Part shown: piece after piece, positions 1-7,152 of the stretch
Layout: the number at the start of each line of letters is the position of its first letter
Numbering within the stretch: the stretch's first letter is position 1
Source of the DNA: Polyangium sp. 6x1
GTDB lineage: Bacteria; Myxococcota_A; Polyangia; Polyangiales; Polyangiaceae
Reading direction: 5' to 3'
Assembly: GCF_029946515.1 (NCBI RefSeq)
Contig: NZ_JARZHH010000014.1
Coordinates: forward strand, 62,001 to 126,000
DNA: 64,000 nt
Made by a program: the position numbers and the translations under genes
The notes under the pieces: generated by a model
What the model was told of the DNA's origin: nothing
Database searches by the model: none
The model's input: the letters and a program-made list of their open reading frames with translations, nothing else

Positions 1-547
1 CGCCGACCGCGCGGAGGACGCAGCCGAGCACCTCGCTTCGAATCCTGTCCGCGTTCGTCGCTTCGACGAGCACGAGCTTCTTTTCCTCGTCGCGCCGATG
101 GACCCGGAAGCGCGTGCGGCCCGAGCGGACGTCGACGTAGGGGTCGAATACGACGAGCTCCCGCGTGCCGAGCTCATCGTGCCGCTGCGGGGACTGGGAG
201 ACGTCCTTGTTCTCGTCTTCCTCGGCCACGATTTCGAGCGCGAAGCTCGGCGCGACGCCCGTTTGCCAGACCTTCCAGCACCGGGGAGCCACGTCCGGCG
301 GGAAGCCCGGCATCACGTACACGTCGGGCGCCACCACGGCCTTCGCGTTGCCCTTGATCCAGTAGATGAACTGGTCGGCACCCACGAAGGCCTGGACGCC
401 TCGTTCGGCGAGGAACCGCGCAATCAAGGGGCGAAGCAGCTCCGTCATGAGGCGCTGGAGAGCGCTTTCACCCATGTCGTCGAAGACGGGATAGAACGTG
501 GGATCGTCCGGATCCTCCGCCCCGAGTCGCCACGCCGCGCTGCCCAT
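1..547 (-). CDS. Uma2-family (DUF820) endonuclease-like protein, partial
   Basis: The gene runs off the left edge; 182 codons are visible. The ATG at 547 opens a continuous frame (MGSAAWRLG...). The Uma2 pattern is visible: APDVYVMPG around residue 71, then FALEIVAEEDENKDV around residue 98, then LGTRELVVFDPYVDV around residue 127. These hold the Asp, Glu-x-x and LVVFDP positions of the PD-(D/E)XK-like fold. Uma2 proteins occur in tens of copies in some cyanobacteria and myxobacteria, and their physiological role is unclear. The C-terminus is missing. The gene reads in the same direction as the propeller gene upstream of it, with 133 bases between them. Family call firm, function open. Confidence 0.85.
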   Translation of the reverse strand, partial: MGSAAWRLGAEDPDDPTFYPVFDDMGESALQRLMTELLRPLIARFLAERGVQAFVGADQFIYWIKGNAKAVVAPDVYVMPGFPPDVAPRCWKVWQTGVAPSFALEIVAEEDENKDVSQSPQRHDELGTRELVVFDPYVDVRSGRTRFRVHRRDEEKKLVLVEATNADRIRSEVLGCVLRAVG

Positions 548-645
548 GGTGGAGAGACGTTAGCACGGTCGCAGACCCAGGGGAAGAGGAAGGGAACGGG
601 GAAAGGGCACGGGACGCCCCTACCACGCGCGGGCTGGCAGACCAA

Positions 646-659
646 GAAAAACGTTTTTC
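646..659. promoter_or_regulatory. 14-bp AT-rich palindrome upstream of the Uma2-like gene
   Basis: GAAAAACGTTTTTC is a perfect palindrome and an AT island in very GC-rich DNA. It lies about 100 bases upstream of the Uma2-like start and 22 bases past the stop of the propeller gene. It could be an operator or part of a terminator for the propeller gene. Only the symmetry is observed. Confidence 0.3.
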
Positions 660-680
660 CGGGGAGGGTTTGTCTTGCTT

Positions 681-1799
681 TCAGGGCAGCTTCGGCTGTG
701 GGTTCTTGTGGCCCCGATCCTTCACGTCGACCTCGACCACCGCGAAATGGTCGAGCACCCCGCTGCCGATCGCCTGGTTCGTCACGTAAAGCCCGCCCTT
801 GCCGTCGAACGCCACGTGCGCAGGCCCATCGAGCGGGACCTCTTCGTTCGTGGCCGCCGAGAATCGGCCAAGCTCGCCGCCCGTCGGCTTCACGACCGCG
901 ATCTCATTGGTGATCGAGAGCGCCACGAAGAGCGCTCCGTCCTCGCCGAGGCCCAGGCCCGCAGGCGCCTCGAAATTCGAAAACACGTGCACGAGCGTGA
1001 TATCGTCTTCGCTCGGGGCCACGACGCGCCGGATCTTGTAAATGCGGCCCTCCCACGCCGCGCCGGCCGAGAAGGCCACGGTCACGTAGAGGCTCTTGCC
1101 GTCGGCGCTGACGAGGATCCCCCGCGCGCCCTGGAGATCGTAATACCCGGCGAGCTTCGCGCTCCGGAGCCAGATCTCGGGCGTGCCGCCGCCCGGCGGG
1201 ATTCGATAGATCGTGGCCTGCGCGGCGTCGGTCACGTAAGCGTAGCCGTCCTTCGCGAGCGCGATGTCGCTCGGCATCGGCGGCAATTCGTAGGGATTCG
1301 GCGAGCAGAGGTCCACGGGATTGACCGGATCGCAGGAGGGCAAGTCGGGGAAAGGCCCGGCGTAGACCGATTGTTGCCACATGCCGTGCTTCTTCTCCGA
1401 GAGCCGAAGGACCCCGAGCTGCGAGCTCACGGCATACAGGCGCCCATTGCCGTCGACCGTGAGGCCGGTGAGCGCGTGAGGCGCGGCGACGTCTTCCCCC
1501 TGGATGGGGATCGTTTCGAGAGGCTTCCCAGTTTTCTCGTGGAACACCGCGATCTCGGAGGGAGCCCCGCCCGCGTCGACGCCGAGCGCGGGGCCGGCGA
1601 CGTACACGCGGTTCTTGCGCAGGACGATCCCATCCGGATACCCCGGCAGATCCGAGACACGCGCGAGGAAGTCTTTCTCATGATCATGACAAGGCGCGGC
1701 CGAAGGCGACTGCGCTTGGAGGACCAGAGCGATCGCCACGGCCGCGCCGAAAAAAGACCCGATGCGATTCCCACCCAGCCGAACCCTGGATCGCGTCAT
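681..1799 (-). CDS. Secreted SMP-30/ScyD-like six-bladed beta-propeller protein
   Basis: About 372 residues. I place the start at the ATG at 1799 (MTRSRVRLGG) because GGAGG lies about eight bases upstream and a signal peptide follows directly (hydrophobic AVAIALVLQ, then small residues SPSAA). An in-frame ATG at 1901 would bury the signal peptide. The mature part has repeated blade motifs such as LTGLTVDGNGRLYAVS, DIALAKDGYAYVTDA, GILVSADGKSLYVTV and LGLGEDGALFVAL, as in gluconolactonase/SMP-30-like and ScyD/ScyE-like propellers. Likely exported and ligand-binding; no catalytic site can be assigned. A 454-base divergent gap separates it from ogt. Confidence 0.75.
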   Translation of the reverse strand: MTRSRVRLGGNRIGSFFGAAVAIALVLQAQSPSAAPCHDHEKDFLARVSDLPGYPDGIVLRKNRVYVAGPALGVDAGGAPSEIAVFHEKTGKPLETIPIQGEDVAAPHALTGLTVDGNGRLYAVSSQLGVLRLSEKKHGMWQQSVYAGPFPDLPSCDPVNPVDLCSPNPYELPPMPSDIALAKDGYAYVTDAAQATIYRIPPGGGTPEIWLRSAKLAGYYDLQGARGILVSADGKSLYVTVAFSAGAAWEGRIYKIRRVVAPSEDDITLVHVFSNFEAPAGLGLGEDGALFVALSITNEIAVVKPTGGELGRFSAATNEEVPLDGPAHVAFDGKGGLYVTNQAIGSGVLDHFAVVEVDVKDRGHKNPQPKLP

Positions 1800-2253
1800 A
1801 CACGCCCTCCCTTGAAAGCTCGATCGGCGCCCCGTGCGCCGTCCTCGGACCCTCGAAATGAGTCCAGCATGGACCTCGAATGCTGATGAATTCGATGGCA
1901 TCTCGCCATCAGGGAATTCCGGGAATACCCGACGTCCCTACGCCCGACGATATACATCCAACGACGGGAAATGGATAAGCACGTCCCATACCGAAGAACG
2001 CGTGGATCCAGGACGGAGCACGAAGAGGCCCCGGGCAGAAAATGTTTGCCGCCGAGGAAACCAGCAGGGACGTACGCGCCAAACCAAGCGGCAGCCCAAG
2101 GGCCACGCGCGCGGCGTCCGTACGCGCGCGCACGGCAATGTCAAGGACGGACCGGCGAGCCAGTGGAACGTCGCCTTGCATTCTCCGGTGACCAGGCGCC
2201 GGCGGCGAGGCCGTCGTGGACAAACCCATCAGGGTTTGGTAGGAAGCACCATT
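1800..2253. other. Divergent intergenic region with small inverted repeats, no gene seen
   Basis: This 454-base gap lies between the leftward propeller gene and rightward ogt. Rightward frames through it are Arg-rich and look like random high-GC reading. Small symmetries are visible: CAGCAT/ATGCTG (1865-1885), GATGGC/GCCATC (1894-1910), and a GGGAATTCCGGGAAT stretch near 1912. Promoters for both genes must lie here, but I cannot place them with confidence. Confidence 0.4.
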
Positions 2254-2787
2254 ATGGACGGATTGGGGTTCGAGCCCTTCGACACGCCCCTCGGTCGCGT
2301 GGTCGTAGCCTGGAGTCCGAGAGGCATCTTCGCGCTCGCGCTACCAAGCGAGCGAGAGGAAGAGACGATCGCATGGATCAAGGCAAGCGCGCCCGGAGCC
2401 CTACGCCAAGAGCCCCCCGCGTGGGTCCAGGACGTGATGCGCCTCGTCGCCACACACCTCGGCGGCGCGCCACAAGACCTTTCGAAGGTGCCCGTCGACC
2501 TCGAACGCGTGTCGCCGTTCTACCAAGCCGTCTACCACGCCGCGCGGGACATCCCGTCCGGCCAAACCGTCACGTACGGCGAGCTCGCAGCACGCCTCGG
2601 CAAATCCCGAGCCGCCGCCCGCGCCGTAGGACAAGCGCTGGCAAAGAACCCCATCCCGATCGTGGTCCCCTGCCACCGCATCCTGGGCGCAGCCGGCGCC
2701 GCCGTGGGCTTCTCCGCACCAGGCGGCGTGCAAACGAAAGCGCGCCTGCTCGCCCTGGAAGGAGCCCGCATCCCACGCGTTCGGTAG
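2254..2787 (+). CDS. ogt: Methylated-DNA--[protein]-cysteine S-methyltransferase
   Basis: 177 residues. It repairs O6-alkylguanine by moving the alkyl group to its own cysteine. The C-terminal domain is canonical: YGELAARLGKSRAAARAVG (helix-turn-helix and arginine finger, about 108-126), then NPIPIVVPCHRIL with nucleophile Cys140, then the substrate-pocket segment GAAVGFSAPGGVQTK. The N-terminal ribonuclease-like domain is short, as in Ogt. I chose the ATG at 2254 (MDGLGFEPFDTPLG) because AGGA lies ten bases upstream and the length fits Ogt; the open frame further upstream is low-complexity Arg-rich. Single gene, followed by hairpin element A. Confidence 0.95.
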   Translation: MDGLGFEPFDTPLGRVVVAWSPRGIFALALPSEREEETIAWIKASAPGALRQEPPAWVQDVMRLVATHLGGAPQDLSKVPVDLERVSPFYQAVYHAARDIPSGQTVTYGELAARLGKSRAAARAVGQALAKNPIPIVVPCHRILGAAGAAVGFSAPGGVQTKARLLALEGARIPRVR

Positions 2788-2792
2788 ACGCC

Positions 2793-3204
2793 GGGGCGCT
2801 TCGCTGGGGCTTTGCCCCAGGCCCCACCAGGAGCTGTCCGCTCCTGGACCTGGACCAGCGCCCGCGCTGGACTGAAAGTCGATGAACTGCGCGATGCGCA
2901 GTTCATCGAACAGCCAGGTCAAGACCACGGGCGATCCTGCCCATCAAGACAGCCGCGCTGACGGTTCGACCGGCGACGCGGTCCCACCGGCCTGTGGGAA
3001 GAACTGCGCATCGCGCAGTTCTTCCCCCTGAGGTCCAGGGCTTGCCCTGCAAAGAGGGGGCGGACAGCTTAAAAAACTCTCCCCGCATCGACTGCGCGAA
3101 GCGCAGTCGATGCCCAGAGGTCCAGGGCTGGCCCTGGTTCGGGTCGAGGGGCGAACAGCCCCCGCGGGGTCCGGGGCAGAGCCCCGGCGCGGCGCCTCCT
3201 CGAC
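2793..3204. repeat. Composite hairpin element, copy A
   Basis: A chain of near-perfect hairpins fills the space between the 3' ends of ogt and the AT-hook gene. Examples: CTGGGGC-ttt-GCCCCAG (2804-2820); CCAGGAGC-tgtcc-GCTCCTGG (2827-2847); a 14-bp-arm hairpin with core ACTGCGC-gat-GCGCAGT (2879-2909); a second 14-bp arm with loop atc (2996-3026); a 13-bp arm with loop gaa (3085-3113); CCAGGGC-tg-GCCCTGG (3122-3137); CCGGGGC-aga-GCCCCGG (3171-3187). The same order recurs at 17.4 and 51.2 kb, with diverged copies at 14.2 and 48.0 kb. No open frame fits all copies. It may act as a bidirectional terminator, a structured RNA or a non-autonomous mobile repeat. Confidence 0.85.
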
Positions 3205-3208
3205 GCGA

Positions 3209-3802
3209 TCAGGCCTGAAGCGCCGTGCCGTTGAGCTCGGACGGGTCGTGGGTCTCGTCGAGGGTCATCGTCGAGGGCCCGAGCTCCATGACGGGCGGGG
3301 CTGCCGGGGTCGCGTCCGTCGGCTCGGCTGCCGGCTCGGCTGCCGGCTCGGCTGCCGGTTCGGCTGCCGGCTCGGCTGCCGGTTCGGCTGCCGGTTCCGC
3401 GCTTGCCGCCTTTGCCTTCGGTGGGCGGCCGCGACGCTTCGGCGAGTCTCCGCTGGCTTCCCGGGACGAGGGTCCGGGTGGGGAGGACGTCGTGCCTGCG
3501 ATGCGCGCGACCGAGTCGACCTTCGACCGGATGTCGGGGTGGTCCTCGGCGTAGACGCGTGCGTAGGCGAGTGCTTTTTGGGTCTTGCTCGACAGCGTCT
3601 CTTCGCTGTCGCGCAGGGCCGCGCGCGCCGCTTCGAGGGCTGCTTCTGCCTTGGCCACGGCCTCGGTGTGGGTCCGGACCTCTGTGACCACCTGCTCGAG
3701 GGTCGCCCGGTCGACGCCGGGGAAGCTCACATGCGAGAGCTCGCTCGCGAACAGGTCCATGAGGGCCTGGACCGAGGGAGGAATGGGATCTGCCACGTCC
3801 AT
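3209..3802 (-). CDS. AT-hook protein with coiled coil and AAEP tandem repeats
   Basis: 197 residues, no recognised full-length family. The N-terminal 60 residues are globular (PSVQALMDLFASELSHVSFP). Residues about 48-95 form an Ala/Glu/Lys-rich helical, probably coiled-coil segment. KRRGRPPKAK near residue 122 is a textbook AT-hook that would bind the minor groove of AT-rich DNA. A Pro/Ala/Glu linker follows with the four-residue unit AAEP repeated about six times, encoded by a 12-bp DNA repeat. The tail is acidic. The layout (helical oligomeriser, AT-hook, flexible tail) suggests a nucleoid-associated or polymer-granule-associated DNA-binding protein. ATG 3802 has GGAG nine bases upstream. 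Flanked by hairpin copy A at its 3' end. Confidence 0.75.
   Translation of the reverse strand: MDVADPIPPSVQALMDLFASELSHVSFPGVDRATLEQVVTEVRTHTEAVAKAEAALEAARAALRDSEETLSSKTQKALAYARVYAEDHPDIRSKVDSVARIAGTTSSPPGPSSREASGDSPKRRGRPPKAKAASAEPAAEPAAEPAAEPAAEPAAEPAAEPTDATPAAPPVMELGPSTMTLDETHDPSELNGTALQA
3321..3392. repeat. 12-bp tandem repeat coding for AAEP
   Basis: Six adjacent 12-bp units, GGCTCGGCTGCC or GGTTCGGCTGCC, differing by one C/T position, followed by a decayed partial unit. They lie in frame in the AT-hook gene and give Ala-Ala-Glu-Pro on the minus strand. The near identity implies recent slippage, so copy number probably varies between strains. Confidence 0.9.
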
Positions 3803-3934
3803 GGTCGTCTCCGTATTGCCGTTGCAGGGGCCGGGGCGCGCGCCCGGTGCCTGCGCGATCCGCTCGGGCGGGTCGCTACCCCAGGTCGTGGCCGCTGTCT
3901 AGATGTACAGTGGCGGATCGATGGCGAGGGGGGT

Positions 3935-5086
3935 TCAGGCCGTGGGGATGGGCCCGATGTAGCGCGATGCGGGGCGGATGAGACGGCCCGCTCGCCGCTG
4001 CTCCTCGACGTGCGCGCACCAGCCTGCGGCCCGCCCGACGGCGAACGTCGGCGTGAAGAGCTCGCGCGGCAGGCCCACGGCGTCGAGCAGGACCGCTGTG
4101 TAGAACTCGACGTTCGCCTTGAGCGGCCGGTCCGGGTGACGCTCGGCGAGCTGGGCCTCGGCTGCGCGCTCCGTCGCCCGTGCGAGTGCGAGGCGCGCCC
4201 CTGCCCCGGCGCTCCCGTCCCGCTCCAGCTCGCTGATGGCTCGCTCGAGCACGGCTGCCCGCGGATCTCGCACCCGGTAGATCCGATGCCCCATGCCCAT
4301 GATGCGCCGCCCTGCCGCGAGCTCGGCTGCGATCCATGCTGCGGCTCGCGACGGATCGCCGATGGCGTCGAGCATGTCGAGCACGGGCCCGGGCGCGCCT
4401 CCGTGCAGCGGACCCTTGAGCGCGCCGATCGCGGCTGCGATCGCCGAGACCAGATCCGAGCCTGTCGAGGCCACGACCCGCGCGGTGAACGTCGAGGCGT
4501 TCATCCCGTGATCCGCCACGGTCACGAGGTAGGCGTCGAGCGCTCGCGCTGCCGCCTCCGTCTCTGCTGCGCCGCGCACCATGCGCAGGAAGTCCGCCGC
4601 GTGCCCGAGCGCCGCGTCCGGGGCGATCGGCGTGCTTCCCGAGCGCCGCCGCGCCCAGGCTGCCGCGAACGTCGCGACCGCGCCCGTCACGTGCGCGAGT
4701 TCGACCCACCCGCGCTGCCCCTCGGACCGCCACGCCGCGCGCGCGCCGAAGTGCGCCACGCACGACAGGAGCGCCGCGCTTCCATCCTCCGCCGTGAGCG
4801 TCTCCTCGAGCGACGGGATCTGCTCGAAGGCGAGGGCCCTCCCCTCGGCGAGCGCGGCCGCGATGGCGCCTCGGGTCGCCGCGTCCGGCAGTGCGCCCGT
4901 CCAGAGCAGCCCGCAGAGATCCTCGAAGCCGACCTTTCCCGCGAGCGCTTCGATGTCGTGCCCGCCCACGATGAGCCGCCCGCGCTCGCCGTCGACCTCG
5001 CTCAATGCCGTATCTGCCACGACGACGCCATCGAGCCCGCTCGCCTTCGCCGCGTGCTTTGCCCCATTCTGCTTCGCAAGGTCCAT
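3935..5086 (-). CDS. Citrate synthase-family protein (citrate/2-methylcitrate synthase type)
   Basis: 383 residues. It would condense acetyl-CoA or propionyl-CoA with oxaloacetate. Both active-site histidine motifs are present (GPLHGGAPGP and GMGHRIYRVRDPRA). The third catalytic position reads NVEFYTAVLL, with Glu where many enzymes have Asp; Glu is also found in some archaeal- and Gram-positive-type members. The end FTPTFAVGRAAGWCAHVEEQ is typical of the family. ATG 5086 has AAGGAGG a few bases upstream; in-frame sequence before it crosses the shared promoter. Divergent from a second citrate synthase-like gene with a DNA-binding head, so the two are probably co-regulated. Substrate preference cannot be read from sequence. 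Confidence 0.9.
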   Translation of the reverse strand: MDLAKQNGAKHAAKASGLDGVVVADTALSEVDGERGRLIVGGHDIEALAGKVGFEDLCGLLWTGALPDAATRGAIAAALAEGRALAFEQIPSLEETLTAEDGSAALLSCVAHFGARAAWRSEGQRGWVELAHVTGAVATFAAAWARRRSGSTPIAPDAALGHAADFLRMVRGAAETEAAARALDAYLVTVADHGMNASTFTARVVASTGSDLVSAIAAAIGALKGPLHGGAPGPVLDMLDAIGDPSRAAAWIAAELAAGRRIMGMGHRIYRVRDPRAAVLERAISELERDGSAGAGARLALARATERAAEAQLAERHPDRPLKANVEFYTAVLLDAVGLPRELFTPTFAVGRAAGWCAHVEEQRRAGRLIRPASRYIGPIPTA

Positions 5087-5120
5087 CGTTTCCTCCTTCG
5101 TTGATGGTATCCTTGATGTC

Positions 5121-6404
5121 GTGAGCAACGTTGATCAACGTGGATTGATCAATCAATCCACTGGATTCGACAATCAACCATCGAACCTCCTGTCCGGGCC
5201 CGAAGCCGCCGCGCTGCTCGGCGTGAAGCGCGAGACGCTGTATGCGTACGCGAGCCGCGGCCTCCTCCGCAGCGTGCCCAGCGAGGGCGGGCGGAGCCGC
5301 CTCTACGTCCGCGAGGACCTCGAACGGCTGAAAGCCCGGAGCGACGCGCGCCGCGGTCACGGCCCGGTCGCCGCCTCCGCCTTGCGCTGGGGCGAGCCCG
5401 TCCTCTCCTCGACCATCACCACGATCGGCCCCGAGGGCCCGCGCTACCGCGGCCACGCCGCCACGGATCTCGCCGCCTCCGGCGTGCCGTTCGAATCCGT
5501 CGCCGAGCTGCTCTGGACTGGCTCGCTCCCCGACGAGCGCCCCGTCTGGACCCTCCCCCAGGACCCCGCCCTCCCCGCCGCCCGCCTCGCCGACCTCGTC
5601 CCCGAAGGCGCCTCGCCCCTCGCCATGCTCGCCCTCGCCGCCCCGGCCCTCGGCGCGCGGGATCCCCTCCGCTTCGCCGCGACCGAGGAGGCCGAGCTGC
5701 CCCGCGCGCGCGCCTTGATCCGCCGTCTCGCCGCGCTCTCCGCCCTGCCCTCGGGTGCCCGCCGCGCCAAGGCCGCCCTCGCCGAGCCCACGATCGCGCG
5801 CGCGCTGCTCGTCGCCCTCGGCGGCAAGAAATCCGAGCGCGCCGAGGCCGCCCTCGAACAGGCGCTCGTCCTGCTCGCCGATCACGAGCTCGCCACCTCG
5901 ACCTTCGCCGTCCGCGTCACGGCCTCGACCGGGGCCGATCTCTACGCCTGCGTGAGCGCCGGGCTCGCCGCGGTCTCCGGCCCCAAGCACGGCGGCGCCT
6001 GCGACCGCATCGAGGCCGTGGTCGCCGAGGTCGGGCGCCCCGAAAAAGCCCGCGCCGTCGTCGCCGCCCGCGCGCGACGCGGCGATACGATCCTCGAGCT
6101 CGGACACCCGTTCTACCCCGACGGCGATCCCCGCACCCCACCCCTCCTCGGGGCCGCGCGCGCGGAAACGCCACGAAAGACCAGCGTCGCCGCCCTCTTC
6201 GCATTGCTCGACGCGACGAAGGAGGCCGGCCATCCGCCTCCTTCCGTCGACGTCGGCCTCGTCGCGCTTTGCCTCGCCCTCGGGCTGCCACCGGGCGCGG
6301 CGACCACGATCTTCGCGATCGGCCGGCTCGCCGGCTGGATCGCGCACGCCCTCGAACAACGCAAAGATCCTACGCTCTTGCGCCCGCGCTCCCTCGCATC
6401 ATGA
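5121..6404 (+). CDS. Citrate synthase-like protein with N-terminal MerR/excisionase-type HTH
   Basis: 427 residues from GTG 5121 (the next in-frame start is a TTG at 5145). Residues about 25-65 are a MerR/excisionase-type winged helix (GPEAAALLGVKRETLYAYAS then SRLYVREDLERLK). The rest is a citrate synthase fold: GPKHGGACDR and ELGHPFYPDGDPR carry the two His motifs, SVDVGLVALCLALGLP keeps the catalytic Asp, and IGRLAGWIAHALEQR is the usual C-terminal segment. The fold has shortened or diverged segments between motifs. Proteins of this architecture are known but little studied; the enzyme domain may act as metabolite sensor, as enzyme, or both. The AT-rich leader with palindromes suggests autoregulation. 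Its stop overlaps the stop of the convergent hydrolase gene. Confidence 0.85.
   Translation: MSNVDQRGLINQSTGFDNQPSNLLSGPEAAALLGVKRETLYAYASRGLLRSVPSEGGRSRLYVREDLERLKARSDARRGHGPVAASALRWGEPVLSSTITTIGPEGPRYRGHAATDLAASGVPFESVAELLWTGSLPDERPVWTLPQDPALPAARLADLVPEGASPLAMLALAAPALGARDPLRFAATEEAELPRARALIRRLAALSALPSGARRAKAALAEPTIARALLVALGGKKSERAEAALEQALVLLADHELATSTFAVRVTASTGADLYACVSAGLAAVSGPKHGGACDRIEAVVAEVGRPEKARAVVAARARRGDTILELGHPFYPDGDPRTPPLLGAARAETPRKTSVAALFALLDATKEAGHPPPSVDVGLVALCLALGLPPGAATTIFAIGRLAGWIAHALEQRKDPTLLRPRSLAS
5129..5159. promoter_or_regulatory. Paired palindromes between the two citrate synthase-like genes
   Basis: CGTTGATCAACG (5129-5140) is a perfect 12-bp palindrome. GGATTGAT-CA-ATCAATCC (5142-5159) is a perfect 8+8 inverted repeat. 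Related half-sites occur on both sides (TTGATGGTATCCTTGATG at 5101, AATCAACCA near 5172). They fall at the start of the MerR-like HTH gene, about 45-75 bases upstream of the leftward synthase. I infer that the HTH domain encoded beside them binds here and regulates both genes. Confidence 0.6.
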
Positions 6405-7088
6405 CGCCCGCGCCATCGGCCGACCGTGCGGCGTGACGTGCGCCTCGAACCAGTGACCCGCGAGATCCGCGACCTGGTCGAGCGCCCCCGGCTCCTCGAA
6501 GAGGTGCGTCGCGCGCGGGATGATGACGATCTCCCGCTCGCACCGGAGATCCTCGAACGCCTGCTGGTTCAGGTCGATCACCAGCGTATCCGCCCCGCCC
6601 ACGATGAGCAGCGTCGGCGCGAGGACCCGCGAGAGCGAAGGGCCCGCGAGATCGGGACGCCCGCCGCGCGAGACCACCGCGGCCACCGACTCCGGCCGCT
6701 CCGCTGCGGCCACGAGCGCCGCCGCCGCGCCCGTGCTCGCCCCGAACAGACCGACGCCGAGCCCCGCTGTCGACGACGCCCGGCCGAGCCAATCGACCAC
6801 GCCCGCGACACGCCGCGCGAGCAGGTCGATGTCGAACCGGATCTCGGCCGTCCGCAGATCCATGGCCTCCTCCTCGACCGTCAAGAGGTCCACGAGCAGC
6901 GTCGCGAACCCACGCGCCTGCAAGCTCGCCGCGACGTGACGATTGCGCTGGCTGAACCGGCTCGACCCGCTCCCGTGGGCGAAGAGCACCACGCCTCGCG
7001 GCGCCGCCGGCATTCCGAGATCCCCGTTCAGCAACACGCCGCCCGCCGGCATGCATACCGGCGAGGCCTCTGCTCGCTCGTTCACCAT
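6399..7088 (-). CDS. Alpha/beta hydrolase (dienelactone-hydrolase-like)
   Basis: 229 residues. The fold is clear: beta strand and oxyanion region GVVLFAHGSGSSRFSQRN, nucleophile elbow GLFGASTGAAAAL with Ser, acid LLIVGGADTLV, and His in IPRATHLFEEPGALD. This subfamily often accompanies phosphoribosyltransferase-like proteins, but none is adjacent here. No signal peptide, so cytoplasmic; substrate unknown. I chose ATG 7088 (MVNERAEASPV) because GGGAGG lies about eleven bases upstream; upstream in-frame sequence is Arg-rich shadow. The 3' end overlaps by six bases with the convergent HTH-citrate synthase gene. 64 bases separate it from the preceding kup gene, so the two may be co-transcribed. 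Confidence 0.85.
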   Translation of the reverse strand: MVNERAEASPVCMPAGGVLLNGDLGMPAAPRGVVLFAHGSGSSRFSQRNRHVAASLQARGFATLLVDLLTVEEEAMDLRTAEIRFDIDLLARRVAGVVDWLGRASSTAGLGVGLFGASTGAAAALVAAAERPESVAAVVSRGGRPDLAGPSLSRVLAPTLLIVGGADTLVIDLNQQAFEDLRCEREIVIIPRATHLFEEPGALDQVADLAGHWFEAHVTPHGRPMARAS

Positions 7089-7152
7089 GATGCGCGTCCT
7101 CCCCGTGCTCCCTCGGGCATCGGGCAGAGACCCCGCTTTCGGTAGCGGCTTG

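Noticed and set aside
1834-2253. N-terminal extension of ogt
   Set aside because: Arg/Thr/Gly-rich with no domain; a good ribosome site and family length support ATG 2254.
2793-3204. Protein-coding reading of the hairpin elements (long frames cross copies A-C)
   Set aside because: Frames are not conserved between copies, whereas stems are kept by compensatory change.
3876-6359. 827-residue leftward open frame across both citrate synthase genes
   Set aside because: Gly/Arg/Ala-rich reading typical of a high-GC antisense frame; two well-supported genes occupy the DNA.
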